Below are positions 32,243 through 40,770 of a DNA stretch of 64,000 nt, piece by piece. Source of the DNA: an uncultured Clostridia bacterium (GTDB lineage Bacteria; Bacillota; Clostridia; Christensenellales; CAG-917). The DNA lies in the NCBI GenBank assembly GCA_934277615.1, contig CAKQUV010000006.1, positions 1-64,000 on the forward strand, written 5' to 3'. The notes under the pieces were generated by a model that was not told where the DNA came from, did not search any database, and saw only the letters and a list, made by a program, of their open reading frames with translations. The translations under genes and the position numbers were made by a program. Positions within the stretch are counted from its first letter, which is position 1, and each line of letters begins with the position of its first letter.

Positions 32243-34684
32243 ATGAACGAGAAGGATTATAAGGATATTCTTGCCAAGCTTACGCTGGATGAGAAAGTGC
32301 AAATGCTTTCAGGCTCTACGACGTGGCTTACGCAACCTATCAAAAGAGATGACATTGACATCCCTGCCGTGCGTACAAGCGACGGTCCAAACGGTATGCG
32401 CCGTGAAAAAATGTCGGGCGGCGTAAACATCATGCAAACGCCCGAGCCTGCAACTTGCTTCCCCGGCGCCGTTACGTCGGCATCCAGCTGGGACGTTGAA
32501 CTTGAACAAGAAGTCGGCGCGGCAATCGCTGTCGAAGCGCAATCTTTGGGCGTTTCCACCGTTCTCGGCCCCGGCGTAAACATCAAACGCAGCCCACTTT
32601 GCGGAAGAAACTTCGAGTATTTCTCGGAAGATCCATTTCTTGCAGGACGTATCGGTGCGGCGTGGGTGCACGGCGTGCAAAGCAAAAACGTCGGAACGTC
32701 CCTCAAGCACTACCTTGCAAACAACCAAGAATACATAAGAATGACCATCAACTCCGTGGTTGACGAGCGTACTTTGCGTGAGATTTATATGCCTGCATTC
32801 GAGCATATCGTCAAGACGGAACAACCCACCACGGTTATGTGCTCCTACAACCGTCTGAACGGCACTTATCTGAGCGATTACAAGCGCTTTCTCACCGACG
32901 TATTGCGCGACGAATGGGGATTTAAAGGCATTGTGGTAAGCGACTGGGGCGCCGTCAACTACCGCCCCGCAGGCATTAAGGCAGGCATGGATCTCGAAAT
33001 GCCCGGCAACAAAGGCATGAGCGATCCGAGCGTATATAAAGCGCTCGAGAACGGCACTCTCACTGTTGAGGACATAGACAAAGTGGTGCTTCGCCTCATC
33101 AGATTTGCATACGAAAACACCGTGCGCGAAGTCAAGGGCGTTAAGTTCGACGTCGAAGAACACAACGCAATCGCAAGACGTGCGGCAGAAGGCGGCGCGG
33201 TCCTCCTCAAAAACGACGGCGCACTTCCCTTGAATACAAATCAAAATATCGCCGTTATCGGCAAACTTGCAAAGAAACTCCGCTATCAAGGCGGTGGCTC
33301 GAGCCACATTCTCCCCACCAAAATCACGTCGTTTACGGACGCTTTGGATAAGGTAGGTCAAAAGTACGCATACGCCGACGGATACACTCTCAAAGGCGAA
33401 GGCTACAAAAAGAGCCTTATAAAACAAGCGGTCAAGACGGCAAAAGGCAAAGACGCTGTTCTCTTGTTTATCGGTCTTACGGACGCATTCGAGTCCGAAG
33501 GCTACGACCGCAGCCATATCAAGATGCCGTCTTCGCACGTTACCCTCATCAACGAGATTTTGAAAGTCAACAAAAACGTTATCGTCGTGCTTTCTTGCGG
33601 CTCACCCGTTGAAATCGGCGATTGGGATAAGAAGGTCAAAGGCATACTCAACCTCTATCTCGGCGGTCAAGCAGGCGGCGAGGCGGCATACAACCTCATC
33701 TACGGCAAAGTTAATCCCTCGGGCAAACTTGCAGAAACCTTCCCCGTCAACGAAAACGATTATATCGGCGCAAAATACTTCCGTATGGGTCCGCGCACGG
33801 TTGAATATCGCGAAAGCATTTACGTGGGATACCGCTATTACGACGCGGCGAAAAAAGCCGTCAAATATCCGTTCGGCTACGGCTTGAGCTACACCACGTT
33901 TGAATACTCCGACCTCAGATTGAGTGCGGACAGCATCAATGAAGGCGATGACTTCACCGTAACGTTCAAAGTCAAGAACACCGGCAAAGTCGCAGGCGCA
34001 GAAGTCGCGCAATTGTACGTTGCGGACGTCGAAAGCACGCTCTATCGCCCCGAAAAGGAACTCAAAGGATTCAAGAAAGTATTCCTGCAACCGGGTGAAG
34101 AAAAAGAAGTGAGCATCTCTTTCGATTCTCGTGCGTTTGCATACTACAACGTATCGATTAACGATTGGCATGTCGAAAGCGGCGATTTCCGCATCCTCGT
34201 GGGCGCAAGCAGCCGCGATATCAAATTAGAAGGCACGGTGAACGTAACTTCCAAGAATCCCGACGCACCTATCCCCGATTATAAAGCGGTCGCTCCTTGC
34301 TACTACGATATCGCAAACGCAAAAGATATCCCAATCGAGCAATTCGAGGCACTTTACGGCGCAAAAATGATTGAAAACAAGCCGTTTGTCAAAGGCGAAT
34401 TGACCGCAAACAACACAATCGGTCAATGCAGAATTTCAAGATTCGGCAAGTTTATGTACAACGTCGCAGTCGGCGCAGTCAATCTTGTCGCACTCTCCTC
34501 TGAAAACCCCGAAATGCTCACCAACTCCGTCAAGGATATGCCCTATCGCACGATAGCCGCATGGTCAATGGGTATCATCAATCAACGCGCCCTCGACGGT
34601 CTTGTAGACATGCTCAACGGCAGAAAAGGCGGTTTCCGCAGATTTATCAAAGGTCTCGGCAAAGAAAAAAAGAAAAAGAAATAA
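32243..34684 (+). CDS. GH3-family beta-glycosidase
   Basis: An 813-residue intracellular glycoside hydrolase of family 3, probably a beta-glucosidase; no signal peptide. Domain order: TIM barrel (about 1-310) with GPNGMRRE, LKHYLANNQE and the nucleophile Asp in GIVVSDWGAV (about 233); alpha/beta sandwich (about 320-530; GGGSSHILPT and GLTDAFESEGYDR); fibronectin-III-like domain (about 575-650, FTVTFKVKNTGKVAGAEVAQLYV). About 130 further residues form an uncommon C-terminal tail ending in KEKKKKK. Start ATG 32243 follows CGGAGG; an earlier in-frame ATG has no such site. It likely finishes oligosaccharides produced by the surface glucanase. Confidence 0.94.
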   Translation: MNEKDYKDILAKLTLDEKVQMLSGSTTWLTQPIKRDDIDIPAVRTSDGPNGMRREKMSGGVNIMQTPEPATCFPGAVTSASSWDVELEQEVGAAIAVEAQSLGVSTVLGPGVNIKRSPLCGRNFEYFSEDPFLAGRIGAAWVHGVQSKNVGTSLKHYLANNQEYIRMTINSVVDERTLREIYMPAFEHIVKTEQPTTVMCSYNRLNGTYLSDYKRFLTDVLRDEWGFKGIVVSDWGAVNYRPAGIKAGMDLEMPGNKGMSDPSVYKALENGTLTVEDIDKVVLRLIRFAYENTVREVKGVKFDVEEHNAIARRAAEGGAVLLKNDGALPLNTNQNIAVIGKLAKKLRYQGGGSSHILPTKITSFTDALDKVGQKYAYADGYTLKGEGYKKSLIKQAVKTAKGKDAVLLFIGLTDAFESEGYDRSHIKMPSSHVTLINEILKVNKNVIVVLSCGSPVEIGDWDKKVKGILNLYLGGQAGGEAAYNLIYGKVNPSGKLAETFPVNENDYIGAKYFRMGPRTVEYRESIYVGYRYYDAAKKAVKYPFGYGLSYTTFEYSDLRLSADSINEGDDFTVTFKVKNTGKVAGAEVAQLYVADVESTLYRPEKELKGFKKVFLQPGEEKEVSISFDSRAFAYYNVSINDWHVESGDFRILVGASSRDIKLEGTVNVTSKNPDAPIPDYKAVAPCYYDIANAKDIPIEQFEALYGAKMIENKPFVKGELTANNTIGQCRISRFGKFMYNVAVGAVNLVALSSENPEMLTNSVKDMPYRTIAAWSMGIINQRALDGLVDMLNGRKGGFRRFIKGLGKEKKKKK

Positions 34685-34704
34685 CATAATTGCGTCATAG
34701 CAAT

Positions 34705-34737
34705 AAAAAAGCACTTGCAAATCGCAAGTGCTTTTTT
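34705..34737 (+). terminator. Terminator of the GH3 gene
   Basis: GCACTTGC/GCAAGTGC with flanking A6 and T7 runs extends the stem to about 14 bp with a short AT-rich loop, 20 bases after the stop. Confidence 0.92.
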
Positions 34738-34783
34738 ATTTTATAAACATAATCCGACAATAAATACAGTTGCAATGTGTTTT

Positions 34784-35200
34784 TGTCGTAACTCCTCTAA
34801 ATGCAACTTCCCCTTCCTCATGTGTTTGGACTTCGGCGTTTGCACACCGCAATCCGCCTCGTTCGCTTTGGCTACGACACATTCACCGAATGTGTCGCTT
34901 AACGCGTCGCGCCCATATTCCGTTCCCCCTCTGCGCTATGCTTGAGGGGACCCACGGAACTGCTCCGCAGGGGGACACGCGACGCGATTGACTTCGTAGC
35001 AATCGCTATTCCGTCGCTTCGCTCCTTACGGCACGCGCATAGATAGGGACATTTCTCTAATTATGCCACTGCGCTTTGTGTGACTGCTTCGCAACAACAC
35101 GTCACAGTCGCTTGTACTAATCATCATGCTTGGCGCTCGATGCGGTCGGCGCCCTGCGCCTCCAACTCCGAATAGACACATTCCGTTAATAAGTACGCTC
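34784..35200 (+). repeat. Dispersed intergenic repeat, copy E
   Basis: The most complete plus-strand copy, from left end GTCGTAACTCC to right end ATTCCGTTAATAAGTACGCT. Hairpins: CGACACATTC-ACC-GAATGTGTCG (34875-34897), GCGATTG/CAATCGC (about 34984-35006), TGTGAC/GTCACA (35079-35106) and GGCGC/GCGCC (35148-35160). Its stems differ from copy A by paired changes. It lies between the convergent GH3 and GDPD genes. No credible gene. Confidence 0.88.
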
Positions 35201-35249
35201 CGAATTGGCAGATTTCATTTATAAGTATAATCAATCGTTCTTAATCGCT

Positions 35250-35361
35250 CCATTTAGATGAAGAACAAGAAAGCACCACTTGAACGGGCAGCCTAACGTA
35301 CAAGGCGTACGTGACTGAACGGGTAAGTGGTGCTACAATAGTTATTCGCTAAATAGTGCAG
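35250..35361. ncRNA. Structured element abutting the GDPD stop codon
   Basis: Second copy of the element at 6881-7007: outer stem ATTTAG/CTAAAT, conserved GATGAAGAACAAG, inner stem AGCACCACTT/AAGTGGTGCT (different bases from the hydA copy but still paired), apical AACGTAC-AAGGC-GTACGT and conserved AGTTATTCGC. It ends one base before the stop codon of the minus-strand GDPD gene. Confidence 0.65.
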
Positions 35362-36498
35362 TTAGCCTTGGCACTCGATACGTTCGACTCGATTGAGAGC
35401 ATTATAAGCCATTTTGGGGTCATCCGTCATAATACAATCCGCCCCGTTCGCTTGCAACTTGGCAACGTCGTCGGGATCGTTGATGGTCCAGTATTGGACG
35501 GCTATGTCGAGAGAGTGAGCAAAGTCGATAAATTCCTTGGTGGAAAGGTCAAAGAACCCGTTGAAGCCCATCGGAATTTGGAGGACTTTGAATTTAAACT
35601 TTGCATTGGTGTTGCCGTAGAGGAAGGCAAAGTAGAAGTCAAGAACTTCGGTGATACCCGCCGAGCGCACGACTTCTTTTTCAAACGCGCCGTTGGCATT
35701 GCACTCGTCGACGTACTTGCTGATTTCGCCTTGGAAAGTGCCGAACACGGTGCGGTCGATGATGTCAAACTTGTCCATCATACGATATAGTTTGTTCATG
35801 GCGCGCTTGCCGACTTCTCCGCCGTCCTTGATTTCGATGACGTATTGCATGGTTTTTTTGCCTTCGCAAGCATCGTTTTCTACATAGTCCAAAATCTCTT
35901 CGAGAGTTGCGATACGCACGTCTTTGAGTTCGTCGCCCTCTTTGTCGCGATATTTATAAACGCCGTCCGTAGTCTTGAAGTTGTAACCGAAGTTGTAAGA
36001 TTTGAGCTCGGCAAGCGTCATATCGCAAATTTTGCCGCTTCCGTCGGATGTGCGGTCTATTTCGTGGTCGTGCATGAGCACAAGAACGTCGTCCTTGGTG
36101 AGGTGCAAGTCAAATTCAAGAACGTCGACTTTGTAGTTTTCCTCTTTTGCCTGCTCCATGCATTGTTTGAACGCCGCCATGGTTTCTTCCGGCTCCAACA
36201 CGCCGCCTGCTCTATGCGCGGAAAGCAAAAGTCCGCCCTCGGAGCTGAACGTGATATATTTATTGTCGCCGCTATAGTTGTCCATATGCTCGACGCGTGC
36301 GCAACTGCCCGTGAGCGGAAGGATAATCACGTTGAGAACAAGCACAAACAAAAGTGTGCCGACGATGGACCATACAACCGCATTTTTCACGGTTTTTTTG
36401 TGCTTTTTGATTGCGTCTTTGACCTCGGGTGCGTCCGTCAACAAAACGTCGACGCCATCTACATCCTGTCTTGAAAAAACATTGCGTTGGATTTTCAT
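35362..36498 (-). CDS. Membrane-anchored glycerophosphodiester phosphodiesterase
   Basis: A 378-residue protein with a short cytoplasmic start, one membrane helix (about 42-65, VVWSIVGTLLFVLVLNVIILP) and an external GDPD domain (about 85-375). Catalytic features: HR in LSAHRAGGVLEPEETMAAF (about 92), EFDLHLTKDDVLVLMHDHEIDRTSDG (metal and acid/base residues) and the late WTINDPDD. It cleaves glycerophosphodiesters to glycerol-3-phosphate and alcohol; outside the cell it could recycle lipid or teichoic-acid parts, feeding glycerol metabolism. A promoter lies at 36526-36554. The stop codon touches a structured element. Confidence 0.9.
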   Translation of the reverse strand: MKIQRNVFSRQDVDGVDVLLTDAPEVKDAIKKHKKTVKNAVVWSIVGTLLFVLVLNVIILPLTGSCARVEHMDNYSGDNKYITFSSEGGLLLSAHRAGGVLEPEETMAAFKQCMEQAKEENYKVDVLEFDLHLTKDDVLVLMHDHEIDRTSDGSGKICDMTLAELKSYNFGYNFKTTDGVYKYRDKEGDELKDVRIATLEEILDYVENDACEGKKTMQYVIEIKDGGEVGKRAMNKLYRMMDKFDIIDRTVFGTFQGEISKYVDECNANGAFEKEVVRSAGITEVLDFYFAFLYGNTNAKFKFKVLQIPMGFNGFFDLSTKEFIDFAHSLDIAVQYWTINDPDDVAKLQANGADCIMTDDPKMAYNALNRVERIECQG

Positions 36499-36525
36499 TT
36501 TTCACCTTATCAATTTAATATTGTG

Positions 36526-36554
36526 ATTATAACACATATTTCCCCAATAGTAAA
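36526..36554 (-). promoter_or_regulatory. Promoter of the GDPD gene
   Basis: On the minus strand TTTACT (36554-36549), a 17-base spacer and TATAAT (36531-36526) lie 28 bases before the GDPD start. Confidence 0.6.
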
Positions 36555-36641
36555 CAGTGGTTTGCAATTTTCTATACAAATGTACGATTGCACACTTGTG
36601 ATACAGAGTATTCTCATATGTATATATGCGCAATATTAAAA

Positions 36642-36676
36642 GCGAGAGTGCTTATTGCACTCTCGCCTGCTTTTTT
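36642..36676 (-). terminator. Hairpin terminator near the M6 protease gene end
   Basis: GCGAGAGTGC/GCACTCTCGC, a perfect 10-bp stem with a 5-base AT loop, lies about 20 bases after the protease stop on the minus strand. The plus-strand side has a T run at 36671-36676; the minus-strand side has a shorter AT-rich tail. Confidence 0.75.
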
Positions 36677-36684
36677 GTGATACT

Positions 36685-39444
36685 TTATGCCGCAAACGTA
36701 ATAGTTACGGTTGCGCTCGCTGCGCTTACGCTGACAATCTCGATGTCAAAATTGACTTTCTTATTGTCGTTTCTCGCATAGTTCGGGAACACGGTGCTGA
36801 GCTTTTGCCCTGCTTGCCACAAATCCGTGGAATCGCCGTATTCTTTGTTGTACTCTTTATAATCCGAATCATATTCCAACTCATAGCCCGATTTGCCGTT
36901 GGCTCTAACATACTCTATAAGCGGAATATCGCTGTACGAATTATTATTGGTGGTAAACGAATAATGATCATCGCTATACGGGTTGTCGATATCTGAAGAT
37001 ACGTGATAAATCCTCACGCCGTACGGTGCGCCGATTTGAGTGTCCTCATCATAAAAGAGGAAGCTATTATTCTGATTTGCGTGCGCTGCATTAAGTCCCG
37101 TATTTGTATACAAATCAATGAGCAGATACTCGCTGAAATACGAGCCGTCAAAGTCGAGCGGTATCAACAGACATGTTCCGTCGGCTTCTTGAAGCGATTT
37201 TATGGAGATTGTTTGCGTTGTGTTGACAAGCGTGGGCGTAAGCCAACCGAGTATCATCTTGGAATAAGCGTTTTGATCGCCTACGGTTTGGTCCATCATG
37301 TCTGCGCTACCGAGACCTCCAAGGCTGCCGGTTTCTACATCGTAATCATAATAATCGTCAAGACCGAGCAAATGTCCTGTTTCGTGAATATACGTGGACG
37401 CATTGATATTAAGACCGCTTATCGTCATGTCTTGTTCTTTATACTTATCGTTGGCGTTTCCCGTAAACTCATTCATAAACCCGACGCCGGCAAAAAGATA
37501 ATTGCCTAGATCGAGTCCGTCATATTTGGTTGTTTCGCCTTTTGACTGCATATACTGCGTAACGTATGCCCAATAGAAACTGTCGGGATTATAATCGACA
37601 GGTGCGGAATAGATAATCCAAATCGCATCCAAATATCCGTTGTTGTCTTGGTCATACTTGGTGTAATCTATTTGACCATCGAGCGCGGCAATGATTTCTT
37701 GGAAAAGCAATGACGAGCCGTCCTTATATACGTTTTTACCGTTATACGTTCCGACCAACTCTTGATATTCGTCGTATTCGGTCGAAGTCTTTTGGGCAGT
37801 ATAAACGGGTTGAATATCGAAAGTCATATTGAGCTTTCCGTAAGACGACGTGCGATAATAAGACGAAACGCTTTGCCAACCCGTATCCGCCGCAGTGCCG
37901 TTGAATGCTTTTTTCAGTTTTTCAATGTCATTAGTATCCGAAAACGGATAATCCGTGAACTGAACGGGAACGACGAGATAATTGTGGTTGCCCGTCGACA
38001 ACAGCGGCAAGCTTTCGTTTTCGCCATACTCTTTCATTTTTTCATAAAGAGTCGATCTGTCCTCGAGGGGTTTCTTTTGCGCAGGCATAACCTCGGTGGG
38101 AGTGGGCGTCGTTCCGCCGCCACCCGTAGTTCCTCCACATATAACCTCAACGGACTTGATGTACATTGATTTGTCGTTTCCTGTAGGAATAAGTTTGATA
38201 GTCAACTTACCGTCGAGTGCCTCGGACGCGCTGAAAGTGAGAGTTGCGTTTGAAGTGTGATCACGCTTTGCAACCGTTCCCGTTTTCGTACCGTTGCAAA
38301 GCAAATTGGTCGAGCCGACCAACACTTCGACATTCATTCCGTTATCCGCATTGGAACTCAATTCAAGCGTAACGGAAGTAACATTCGTCAACGAACCCTT
38401 GCTGATGATTTGAACCGTACCGTTTTTTTGCATATACTGAATGCCGCGGTTTTTATCCATAGAGTTTGCAACGGATGTCGTTTCAAACACTATATCGGTG
38501 CTGTTTGCACCCAAATATTGGTCGGTGAAAACGATTGAATACGTCTTGGGCTCAACGGGAGTTTCGCCACTGCCGCCGCTGGTGTTCTTGATTGTGAGTT
38601 CGCTCAAATCAAAGTTTACTTGACCGAAATCGGAGAACGTAACGACGTCTTTTATCTGATAACTGTCCGACAAAACCTCGCCGCTTTCTTCGTCTTCCCA
38701 CATATAATCGCAAGTCGCATAGCCGACAACTTGATAGATGTCGTCGCCTCTGAGGTGCACTTCGATACGCGTCCAGTAGGTTTCGGAAATATATTTTTCA
38801 TCGTCGCTTTCAACAAATTCACCCAAAAGCTTTTTGCCTGCCTCGACAGGATCTTTTGCAACGTATTGGTTGAATTTTTCGCTCATACCCTCAGTGGAAT
38901 CAAGGTCGAAATGCTCAAACGACAACGACGCGAGCGCTGTCAAGTCCGCGACGTACGATTCTGCAGAATCGGAGTTGTTTTGATAATCGCTCGTTCCGTC
39001 CGCATACTTGCTATACGTGCCGTCAAGGTTGTCGAGGTAGTATCCGTCGCCATACGCATTATAATCCGTATGCTCAACTCCGTCAGACGTATAGCTAAAC
39101 GAATACGTAAATTCGTCAATAAATCCAAGCGTAGCAGTGCTGTTTGGAGTGTCCATAAGTATATGATACTCGTCGTATTGTGCTTTGAAATTCCAATTCT
39201 CGGCATACTTGGCAAAGATTTCGGAAAGATTGTAGTCGAAATACGGAGATTGTTCTCCTTGACCGCCTTGGTTTCCGCCACCTTGCTCACCGCCACCTTG
39301 CTCACCGTTCCCGCCTTGTTCGCCTTGGCTTTGGTTGTTATTTCCGCCTGCGCCTTGACCGCCGTCTTTGTTGCACGCAACAAACATCGCAAGCACCAGC
39401 ACGAATACAAGAATGAGCACCAAGCTTTTTCTCAAATTTTTCAT
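36685..39444 (-). CDS. M6-type metalloprotease lipoprotein
   Basis: A 919-residue secreted lipoprotein. The signal ends in MFVAC (Cys about 25), then a low-complexity Gly/Gln/Glu/Asn linker (about 28-66). Residues 70-300 form an unassigned domain, 310-440 a beta-rich segment (YSIVFTDQYLGANSTDIVF... MYIKSVEVIC), and about 475-919 the peptidase. The zinc motif is HETGHLLGLDDYYDYD (about 685), the HExGHxxGxxD form of family M6 (immune inhibitor A-like). C-terminal VYHVSSDIDNPYSDDH and a final beta domain follow. Likely role: extracellular protein degradation at the cell surface. Promoter at 39478-39506. Confidence 0.9.
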   Translation of the reverse strand: MKNLRKSLVLILVFVLVLAMFVACNKDGGQGAGGNNNQSQGEQGGNGEQGGGEQGGGNQGGQGEQSPYFDYNLSEIFAKYAENWNFKAQYDEYHILMDTPNSTATLGFIDEFTYSFSYTSDGVEHTDYNAYGDGYYLDNLDGTYSKYADGTSDYQNNSDSAESYVADLTALASLSFEHFDLDSTEGMSEKFNQYVAKDPVEAGKKLLGEFVESDDEKYISETYWTRIEVHLRGDDIYQVVGYATCDYMWEDEESGEVLSDSYQIKDVVTFSDFGQVNFDLSELTIKNTSGGSGETPVEPKTYSIVFTDQYLGANSTDIVFETTSVANSMDKNRGIQYMQKNGTVQIISKGSLTNVTSVTLELSSNADNGMNVEVLVGSTNLLCNGTKTGTVAKRDHTSNATLTFSASEALDGKLTIKLIPTGNDKSMYIKSVEVICGGTTGGGGTTPTPTEVMPAQKKPLEDRSTLYEKMKEYGENESLPLLSTGNHNYLVVPVQFTDYPFSDTNDIEKLKKAFNGTAADTGWQSVSSYYRTSSYGKLNMTFDIQPVYTAQKTSTEYDEYQELVGTYNGKNVYKDGSSLLFQEIIAALDGQIDYTKYDQDNNGYLDAIWIIYSAPVDYNPDSFYWAYVTQYMQSKGETTKYDGLDLGNYLFAGVGFMNEFTGNANDKYKEQDMTISGLNINASTYIHETGHLLGLDDYYDYDVETGSLGGLGSADMMDQTVGDQNAYSKMILGWLTPTLVNTTQTISIKSLQEADGTCLLIPLDFDGSYFSEYLLIDLYTNTGLNAAHANQNNSFLFYDEDTQIGAPYGVRIYHVSSDIDNPYSDDHYSFTTNNNSYSDIPLIEYVRANGKSGYELEYDSDYKEYNKEYGDSTDLWQAGQKLSTVFPNYARNDNKKVNFDIEIVSVSAASATVTITFAA

Positions 39445-39477
39445 AAGGTTGAACCCCTTTATTGTTTTATTGATAAT

Positions 39478-39506
39478 ATTATATAATATATTAAGTCAAA
39501 ATGCAA
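39478..39506 (-). promoter_or_regulatory. Promoter of the M6 protease gene
   Basis: On the minus strand TTGCAT (39506-39501), a 17-base spacer and TATAAT (39483-39478) lie 34 bases before the start. Confidence 0.62.
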
Positions 39507-39611
39507 AAAATTTTTTTTCGTGTCGAATTATGAAACTACTTATAACAATAAGCGTAGGCAGAGGCAAGCACGCAGTATTTGAAGTGCCAAGCGTAGTCGA
39601 CGAGCAGCTCC

Positions 39612-39663
39612 GCACGATACCCTGTATCGTGCATTTCATATCTTCTCGCGAGAAGATATGAAA
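39612..39663. repeat. Two perfect palindromes downstream of the tRNAs
   Basis: GCACGATAC/GTATCGTGC with loop CCT (39612-39632) is followed at once by a perfect 30-bp palindrome centred on CTCG|CGAG (39634-39663). They sit beyond the tRNA terminator, before the M6 protease promoter. No gene seen in 39507-39690. Confidence 0.75.
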
Positions 39664-39692
39664 AAATCCGTGAATTTCCATTCACGGATTTT
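39661..39692 (-). terminator. Terminator of the tRNA-Ser/tRNA-Thr unit
   Basis: AAAATCCGTGAA/TTCACGGATTTT, a 12-bp stem with loop TTTCCA and a T run on the minus strand, directly after tRNA-Thr. Confidence 0.88.
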
Positions 39693-39767
39693 GGAGCTGA
39701 TGACCAGACTTGAACTGGTGACCTCATCCTTACCAAGGATGTGCTCTACCACCTGAGCCACATCAGC
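39692..39767 (-). tRNA. tRNA-Thr (anticodon GGT)
   Basis: Cloverleaf on the minus strand: acceptor GCTGATG/CATCAGC, D stem GCTC/GAGC, anticodon stem CATCC/GGATG with loop TTGGTAA (anticodon GGT), and T arm ACCAG-TTCAAGT-CTGGT. CCA is encoded after discriminator T. It lies 5 bases after tRNA-Ser and is probably co-transcribed. Confidence 0.95.
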
Positions 39768-39772
39768 AATTT

Positions 39773-39861
39773 TGGCGGAAGCGGAGGGATTCGAACCCCC
39801 GTGGGCTTGCACCCAAACGGTTTTCAAGACCGCCTCGTTATGACCGCTTCGATACGCTTCC
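39773..39861 (-). tRNA. tRNA-Ser (anticodon TGA)
   Basis: Class II tRNA on the minus strand: acceptor GGAAGCG/CGCTTCC, anticodon loop CTTGAAA (anticodon TGA), long variable arm TGGGTGCAAGCCCA and T loop GTTCGAATC. CCA is encoded after discriminator G. Confidence 0.95.
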
Positions 39862-39959
39862 ATAACTATTTTGGAACACAAATCCTGTATCAAGCCTAAT
39901 TAGTATAACAAGAGATTGCGCTCGTGTCAAACGTTGATTGCAAAATAGCAAAAATGTTT

Positions 39960-40637
39960 TTATCCTTCCGTTACCGATGTTGCTCTGCAACCGAGGATGG
40001 CGCCGTCAAGTGCATTTATAACGCCGTTTGCTTTTTGGATTGTGGCGAGCTTTGGACAGTTGACAAAGGCGCCGTATTCGATTGTGAGCGCATCGTTGTT
40101 GTAAAGCACCACTTTTTCAAGATTCGGCAATGATACAAACGCGCCGGTAGCAATGGACGTAACATATTGGGGCACATATACCGTTACGGGCAATTCGCGG
40201 AGCGTTGAGTCCTTGAAAATGCGATTTGTGATTGTTTTCACTTGATATGTTGTTACGGTATCTGCGCCGAGTGCTTCTTTATCGGACAAGGTGTATACTC
40301 TGGTTCCGTCGGATTTAACCCAAAACACGTCGGGAATGTACACGTCTTGCAAGTTGATGCCGATACTGCTATCTTGTGCGTCGTCGTCAAAAACATCTGA
40401 ATAGAACTCCGTAACGGCAACGTAATGATTGGTTTCGTCAATCACTTCATAGCCGAAATACTTTGCCCAAACGTAGTTTTGATACGGCGTAACCGAAGGC
40501 GAAACCGTCGTTTCACTGCCCGTACCTGCGCCGTCGGGAGATGTCCAAACCGCATAGGACACGCCCATCGTCGAAACGGCGACGGCTATAAGCACAATCG
40601 ATGCAATGGTCAATGCGAGTTTGTAAGCTTTTTTCAT
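39960..40637 (-). CDS. Small exported protein with leucine-rich-repeat-like region
   Basis: A 225-residue protein with an N-terminal hydrophobic segment (KLALTIASIVLIAVAVSTMGVSYAVW) whose end, VSYAVWTS, resembles the signal regions of the two TasA-like proteins upstream. The C-terminal part (TVYVPQYVTSIATGAFVSLPNLEKVVLYNNDALTIEYGAFVNCPKLATI) matches BspA-type leucine-rich repeats (LRR_5), two to three units. I start at ATG 40637; a TTG at 40670 is possible and the ribosome site is poor for both. It is last in the giant-gene cluster, 133 bases after the preceding gene, with a terminator-like hairpin between. Probable surface protein; function unknown. Confidence 0.7.
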   Translation of the reverse strand: MKKAYKLALTIASIVLIAVAVSTMGVSYAVWTSPDGAGTGSETTVSPSVTPYQNYVWAKYFGYEVIDETNHYVAVTEFYSDVFDDDAQDSSIGINLQDVYIPDVFWVKSDGTRVYTLSDKEALGADTVTTYQVKTITNRIFKDSTLRELPVTVYVPQYVTSIATGAFVSLPNLEKVVLYNNDALTIEYGAFVNCPKLATIQKANGVINALDGAILGCRATSVTEG

Positions 40638-40726
40638 TTTTGTTTTGATATTCTCTTTTTTCGATATCAAGCCGTATATCGGCAGGATATCTTATTATGT
40701 TTTTTGTTTTCGAATCATCCGCGTCC

Positions 40727-40760
40727 GATATCCGAAAAACCACATTTTTCAGATATCTAA
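40727..40760 (-). terminator. Hairpin after the second TasA-like gene
   Basis: GATATC-C-GAAAAA pairs with TTTTTC-A-GATATC around loop CCACA, a 12-bp stem with one mismatch, about 10 bases after the stop at 40771. It may end or dampen transcription before the LRR-like gene. Confidence 0.55.
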
Positions 40761-40770
40761 CTGCGCATTT

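Noticed and set aside
34715..34945. Recurrent small frames in the repeats (MCLDFGVCAPQSA-like), also at 14052-14270 and 62026-62220
   Set aside because: They recur only because the repeat recurs. Starts and ends differ, no ribosome site is consistent, and the hairpin stems change the residues freely, so RNA or DNA structure is the better explanation.
39500..39893. Small frames across the tRNA-Ser/Thr genes
   Set aside because: They are translations of tRNA genes, terminator and palindromes.
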